Positions 33,959-36,853 of a stretch of DNA of 36,853 nucleotides are shown here, piece after piece. The position numbers and the translations under genes are program-made. The notes beneath the pieces are model-generated. The model was not told the origin of the DNA. It saw nothing but the letters and a program-made list of their open reading frames with translations, and made no database searches. The DNA is from Phycisphaerales bacterium. Its GTDB lineage: Bacteria > Planctomycetota > Phycisphaerae > Tepidisphaerales > Tepidisphaeraceae. The stretch lies in assembly GCA_025361735.1 (NCBI GenBank), contig JANYKD010000552.1, positions 1-36,853 of the forward strand, given 5' to 3'. Each line of letters begins with the position of its first letter. Position 1 is the first letter of the stretch.

Positions 33959-36853
33959 GATCGGCAGCAGTGTGGGTCCTTCCTCCGACCGCCGACTGAG
34001 CTACACGTTCAACACCCAGGGCCTGTTGGAGTTCTCCACCAGTTACAGCGATTCCAGCGGCAGCTCGATCACCAACCAGGTCAAGGACGAATACAACGGT
34101 CTCGGCCAACTCACGGCCGAGTACCAGAGTCACAGCGGCGAGGTCAACACGATCGCAACGCCTACAACGCCCGCGACCCCGGCTGTAAGATATAGTTACT
34201 CGGGACTGGCCAACGGCTCCCGCCTCACGGCCGTGACCTACCCCAACGGCAAGCAGGTTCGCTACTCTTACGGCACCCCGGGCTCGCTCAACGACAGGAT
34301 CTCCCGCCTGGAAGGCCTCAACGAATCCAGCAACACCCAACCGGACTCGGTCTTCCAGGTCGTGGAAACCTACAGCTACCTCGGCCTCTCCACGTCCGTG
34401 GTCCGCAGCCGCCCGGCCGGCAATCAGCAGCTTTCTTATGTCCCCGCGACCAGGACTGTTTCCACTCTGACATATTCCGGCACCACCGCCACCGCAACTC
34501 TTACCGCGCACGGCTATCAGACTGGCGACACCGTCATTATCGCCGGCGCATCCCCCTCGCAGTACAATGGCAGCTTCGTCATCACCGTCGTCGATGCCAA
34601 TACTTTCACCTATACCATGGCGAATAGTCCAGGCGTCAATGCTACCGGGGCCATCACCGCCACGTCTCGCAAGACCGGTGACGCCGGCGACCAATATGTC
34701 GGCCTGGACCGCTTCGGCCGCATCGTCGATCAATCCTGGTCGCGGCTCCAATCCACCGGCACCGGCGACAACCAGATCATCGATCGCTTCCAGTACGGCT
34801 ACGACGCCAACTCCAATGTCCTTTACGAAGACAACCTGGGCGACAGCAAGGGCGAGAATTCCGAACTGTACTCTTACGACTCGCTAAACCGCCTCACTGG
34901 TTTTGACCGAGGCAAGCTCAATCCGACCAACACCGGCCTGACAACCACCAATCACTCGCAGGATTTCACGATGAACGCCCTCGGTGGCGTCACCACGTTG
35001 ACCACCGACAGTACGTCCCAGAATCGCGCCTTCAACGCCGATAATCAGATCGCCGGACTCTCCTATGACGATGCCGGCAACATGACCGCCGACAACTCGG
35101 GCAAACACTTTGTCTACGATGCTTGGAACCGTGTGATCGAGGTCAGAGCCAGCGACAACACCACCATTCTGGAGAAATTTGCCTACGACGCCCTGAACCG
35201 CAAGACCTCAACCACCGTAACCAAGGCCATCACCGACCCGACCCATTCCGGAACAACGGCCACCGCCACGCTCACCAGCCACGGCTATCGGACCGGCGAT
35301 ATCGTTCTGGTCGCCGGCGCATCCCCTTCGCAGTACAACGGCAGCTTCGTCATCACCGCCGTCGATGCCAATACTTTCACCTATAGCATGGGGAGCGATC
35401 CCGGATCGGATGCCACGGGCACCTTCACTGCCTCGCAAACCACAGATGCCTACTTCAGCGCCAGTTGGCAGGATATCGAGGAAACCGAGGACACCGCCAC
35501 CACACCGAGGACCACCACCCAGTCCATCTACTCCCCGTTCTACGTGGACGACTTGATCGTCCGGGATCGCGATGTCACCACCCAAGTGGCTGGAACTCCC
35601 GACAGCAGCTTCGGGAACAACGGCTCAGTGATCACCGACGTGGGCGGCATCCGCGACTTCGCTAACGCCGTGGCGGTCCAGAGCGACGGTAAATACGTGG
35701 TGGCCGGACAGGCCGAATTCGGCACTTGGAATATGTGCGTGGTTCGCTACAACCCCGACGGCACGTTGGACCAGAACTTCAATGGCGGCGAGGGCAAGAT
35801 CATCGTGGACGCAGGCGGCGAGCAGCAGAGTGTTGGCACTTGCCTGGTCCTCCAGCCCGACGGCAAGATCCTTGTCGGCGGCTACATCGTGAACTCCGTC
35901 ACCTGGGCAGCCACGGATTTCTGCGTGATTCGCCTCAATTCCGACGGTACACTGGACACCACCTTTGGCTCGGATGGCATTGCCACGGAGTCCATGGGCA
36001 GCAGCGGAGTAAGTGTGGCCGAAATGACCCTGGATTCCTCCGGGCGCATCACTCTCGTCGGTCAAGCCCCTGGCCAGCACGACGAAGATGTCGCTATCGT
36101 TCGCTTCACGGCTTCTGGCTCGCTGGATACCACATTCAATAGCACCGGTACGCTGGTCATCACCGACACCGGCACTGATTCGGTCACTGGAGCGGCCTTG
36201 GATGCCGATGGCAAGCTGGTCATCGTGGGCACCAAACGGGCTCCTTGGGACGGCATTTTTCTGGCCCGCGTGAACCCAGATGGATCGATCGACAGCAGCT
36301 TCCGCGTGGGTGAGGAGCCATCCACCTATGTCGGCGGCAACAGCAGTTTTGGCGAAGACGTGGTCATCCTCCCCGATGGCAAGCTTATGGTGGCGGCGGA
36401 AGTGTTTAGATACATCGGCGGCGAAGGGCGCCTCTGGTCGGCTCTTGTCCGTTTTGACGCCAACGGCTCGCTGGACGCCAGCTACGGCTCCAGTGGATAC
36501 AACGGAGCCGGAACCCCCGGCGGCGGGGCCACCTACACGGACGACGTCAACAATCCCGATTGCATTACTTCGCTCACCCTCCAGCCTGATGGCAAGCTGG
36601 TGGTGACAGGCTTCTACTATGCCTCGCCCACCAAGTTCATCGTCGCCCGGCACAACGCTGACGGAACGTATGACCCTGATTTCGCGGCTGGCGACAAGCT
36701 GATGCTGAATTTCGGGGCGACGTATGGGCTCGATCTGCAGGCCGCAACAATCGTGGATGGCCGGATTGTGGCCGTTGGGTGCAAAGACACGGGCACGGGT
36801 TACGGCGAAGACTTCGCGGTAGTCGTGCTGGAAGGCGGCGACCGCCTCGAAGA
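33906..36853 (+). CDS. RHS/YD-repeat protein with seven delta-60 repeats, both ends open
   Basis: A single frame stays open from about 33906 (TGA at 33903) to the window edge, 982 codons. Its start is not genuine: it begins inside an RHS repeat (TTFDVLGRLSADTV). The first half has YD-repeats (GLDRFGRIVDQSW; YSYDSLNRLTGFDRG; YDDAGNMTADNSGKHFVYDA; WNRVIEVRA) forming an RHS/Tc-like shell, and two copies of an AHGYQTGD...YNGSFVIT domain. At SIYSPFYVDDLIVRDRD (about 35535-35575) it reaches a conserved late RHS segment. It then switches to delta-60 repeats (PDGKILVGG-type, seven copies) until GGDRLE at the edge. Delta-60 repeats form beta-propellers. RHS proteins encapsulate C-terminal toxin or adhesion tips; no tip is visible here. 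Confidence 0.8.
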   Translation, partial: MKTTFDVLGRLSADTVITIGSSVGPSSDRRLSYTFNTQGLLEFSTSYSDSSGSSITNQVKDEYNGLGQLTAEYQSHSGEVNTIATPTTPATPAVRYSYSGLANGSRLTAVTYPNGKQVRYSYGTPGSLNDRISRLEGLNESSNTQPDSVFQVVETYSYLGLSTSVVRSRPAGNQQLSYVPATRTVSTLTYSGTTATATLTAHGYQTGDTVIIAGASPSQYNGSFVITVVDANTFTYTMANSPGVNATGAITATSRKTGDAGDQYVGLDRFGRIVDQSWSRLQSTGTGDNQIIDRFQYGYDANSNVLYEDNLGDSKGENSELYSYDSLNRLTGFDRGKLNPTNTGLTTTNHSQDFTMNALGGVTTLTTDSTSQNRAFNADNQIAGLSYDDAGNMTADNSGKHFVYDAWNRVIEVRASDNTTILEKFAYDALNRKTSTTVTKAITDPTHSGTTATATLTSHGYRTGDIVLVAGASPSQYNGSFVITAVDANTFTYSMGSDPGSDATGTFTASQTTDAYFSASWQDIEETEDTATTPRTTTQSIYSPFYVDDLIVRDRDVTTQVAGTPDSSFGNNGSVITDVGGIRDFANAVAVQSDGKYVVAGQAEFGTWNMCVVRYNPDGTLDQNFNGGEGKIIVDAGGEQQSVGTCLVLQPDGKILVGGYIVNSVTWAATDFCVIRLNSDGTLDTTFGSDGIATESMGSSGVSVAEMTLDSSGRITLVGQAPGQHDEDVAIVRFTASGSLDTTFNSTGTLVITDTGTDSVTGAALDADGKLVIVGTKRAPWDGIFLARVNPDGSIDSSFRVGEEPSTYVGGNSSFGEDVVILPDGKLMVAAEVFRYIGGEGRLWSALVRFDANGSLDASYGSSGYNGAGTPGGGATYTDDVNNPDCITSLTLQPDGKLVVTGFYYASPTKFIVARHNADGTYDPDFAAGDKLMLNFGATYGLDLQAATIVDGRIVAVGCKDTGTGYGEDFAVVVLEGGDRLE
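34479..34622 (+). repeat. Duplicated 144-bp domain in RHS gene, copy 1
   Basis: It encodes GTTATATLTAHGYQTGDTVI through DANTFTYTM. The last 80 bp, from GCCGGCGCATCCCC to CTATACCATGG, differ at only a few positions from copy 2, which lies exactly 771 bp (257 codons) downstream. Confidence 0.85.
35250..35393 (+). repeat. Duplicated 144-bp domain in RHS gene, copy 2
   Basis: It encodes GTTATATLTSHGYRTGDIVL through DANTFTYSM. It is near-identical to copy 1 in its second half and less so in the first, as expected after duplication or partial gene conversion. Confidence 0.85.

Noticed and set aside
35625-36653. Minus-strand 342-codon frame antisense to the delta-60 repeats
   Set aside because: The plus frame has seven clear delta-60 repeats; the minus frame only shows periodic mirror composition.

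Overview
This window is a GC-rich stretch of bacterial chromosome that most resembles a planctomycete (Phycisphaerae-like) genome. The evidence is a PEP-CTERM surface protein, a CxxCG...CxECG zinc-ribbon membrane protein, a secreted GH29 enzyme next to a secreted sulfatase, a 1272-residue secretin, an RHS/YD protein, and dispersed short palindromic and AT-rich repeats, some translated in frame inside housekeeping genes. The lineage is inferred from gene style; there is no rRNA to prove it.

Layout. 1-603: 5' part of a secreted alpha/beta hydrolase. 1.2-2.2 kb: a toxin-antitoxin islet with a BrnT-like toxin broken by an in-frame TGA, its RHH antitoxin, and an orphan Phd-like antitoxin. 2.2-6 kb: a SUKH (SMI1/KNR4) protein downstream of full-length gcvP, divergent from a purM gene. 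7.2-8.6 kb: membrane protein with a propeller-like tail. 8.7-9.2 kb: an intact addiction module (antitoxin plus RelE/ParE toxin). 9.4-10.9 kb: a secreted protein of two tandem alpha/beta hydrolase domains, the second lacking the nucleophile. 11-14.5 kb: a nucleotidyltransferase-like protein, a TlyA/FtsJ-like methyltransferase without S4 domain, inositol-3-phosphate synthase, and a zinc-ribbon membrane protein. 15-18.9 kb: the large secretin and its terminator, then tRNA(CAU). 22.5-19.1 kb (minus): a tightly packed run of secreted protein, ECF sigma factor, putative anti-sigma factor and dihydroorotase. 22.7-24.3 kb: gcvT and gcvH. 24.5-27 kb: a small membrane protein and a GT-C-like membrane protein. 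27-30 kb: GH29 fucosidase-like enzyme and sulfatase. 30-32 kb: PEP-CTERM protein. 32-33.9 kb: repeats, a small SmpA-like ORF, and a 5'-truncated glycosyltransferase. 33.9 kb to the end: an RHS/YD protein, open at the right edge, carrying a block of seven delta-60 repeats.

How the genes work together. P, T and H proteins of the glycine cleavage system are all present but split over about 20 kb. With purM and pyrC they form a one-carbon/nucleotide theme. The fucosidase-like enzyme, sulfatase, secreted hydrolases, secretin and PEP-CTERM protein point to a cell that exports enzymes to degrade sulfated fucose-containing polysaccharides and decorates its surface.

Most unusual items: (i) palindromic repeats translated in frame in gcvP (twice) and in the GT-C gene; (ii) a 121-bp three-stem element between 26,938 and 27,058; (iii) a seven-repeat delta-60 block apparently inserted into the RHS shell; (iv) the abrupt junction near 33,915 where a glycosyltransferase and the RHS gene both lose their N-terminal parts. 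No complete new defence or secretion system could be demonstrated.
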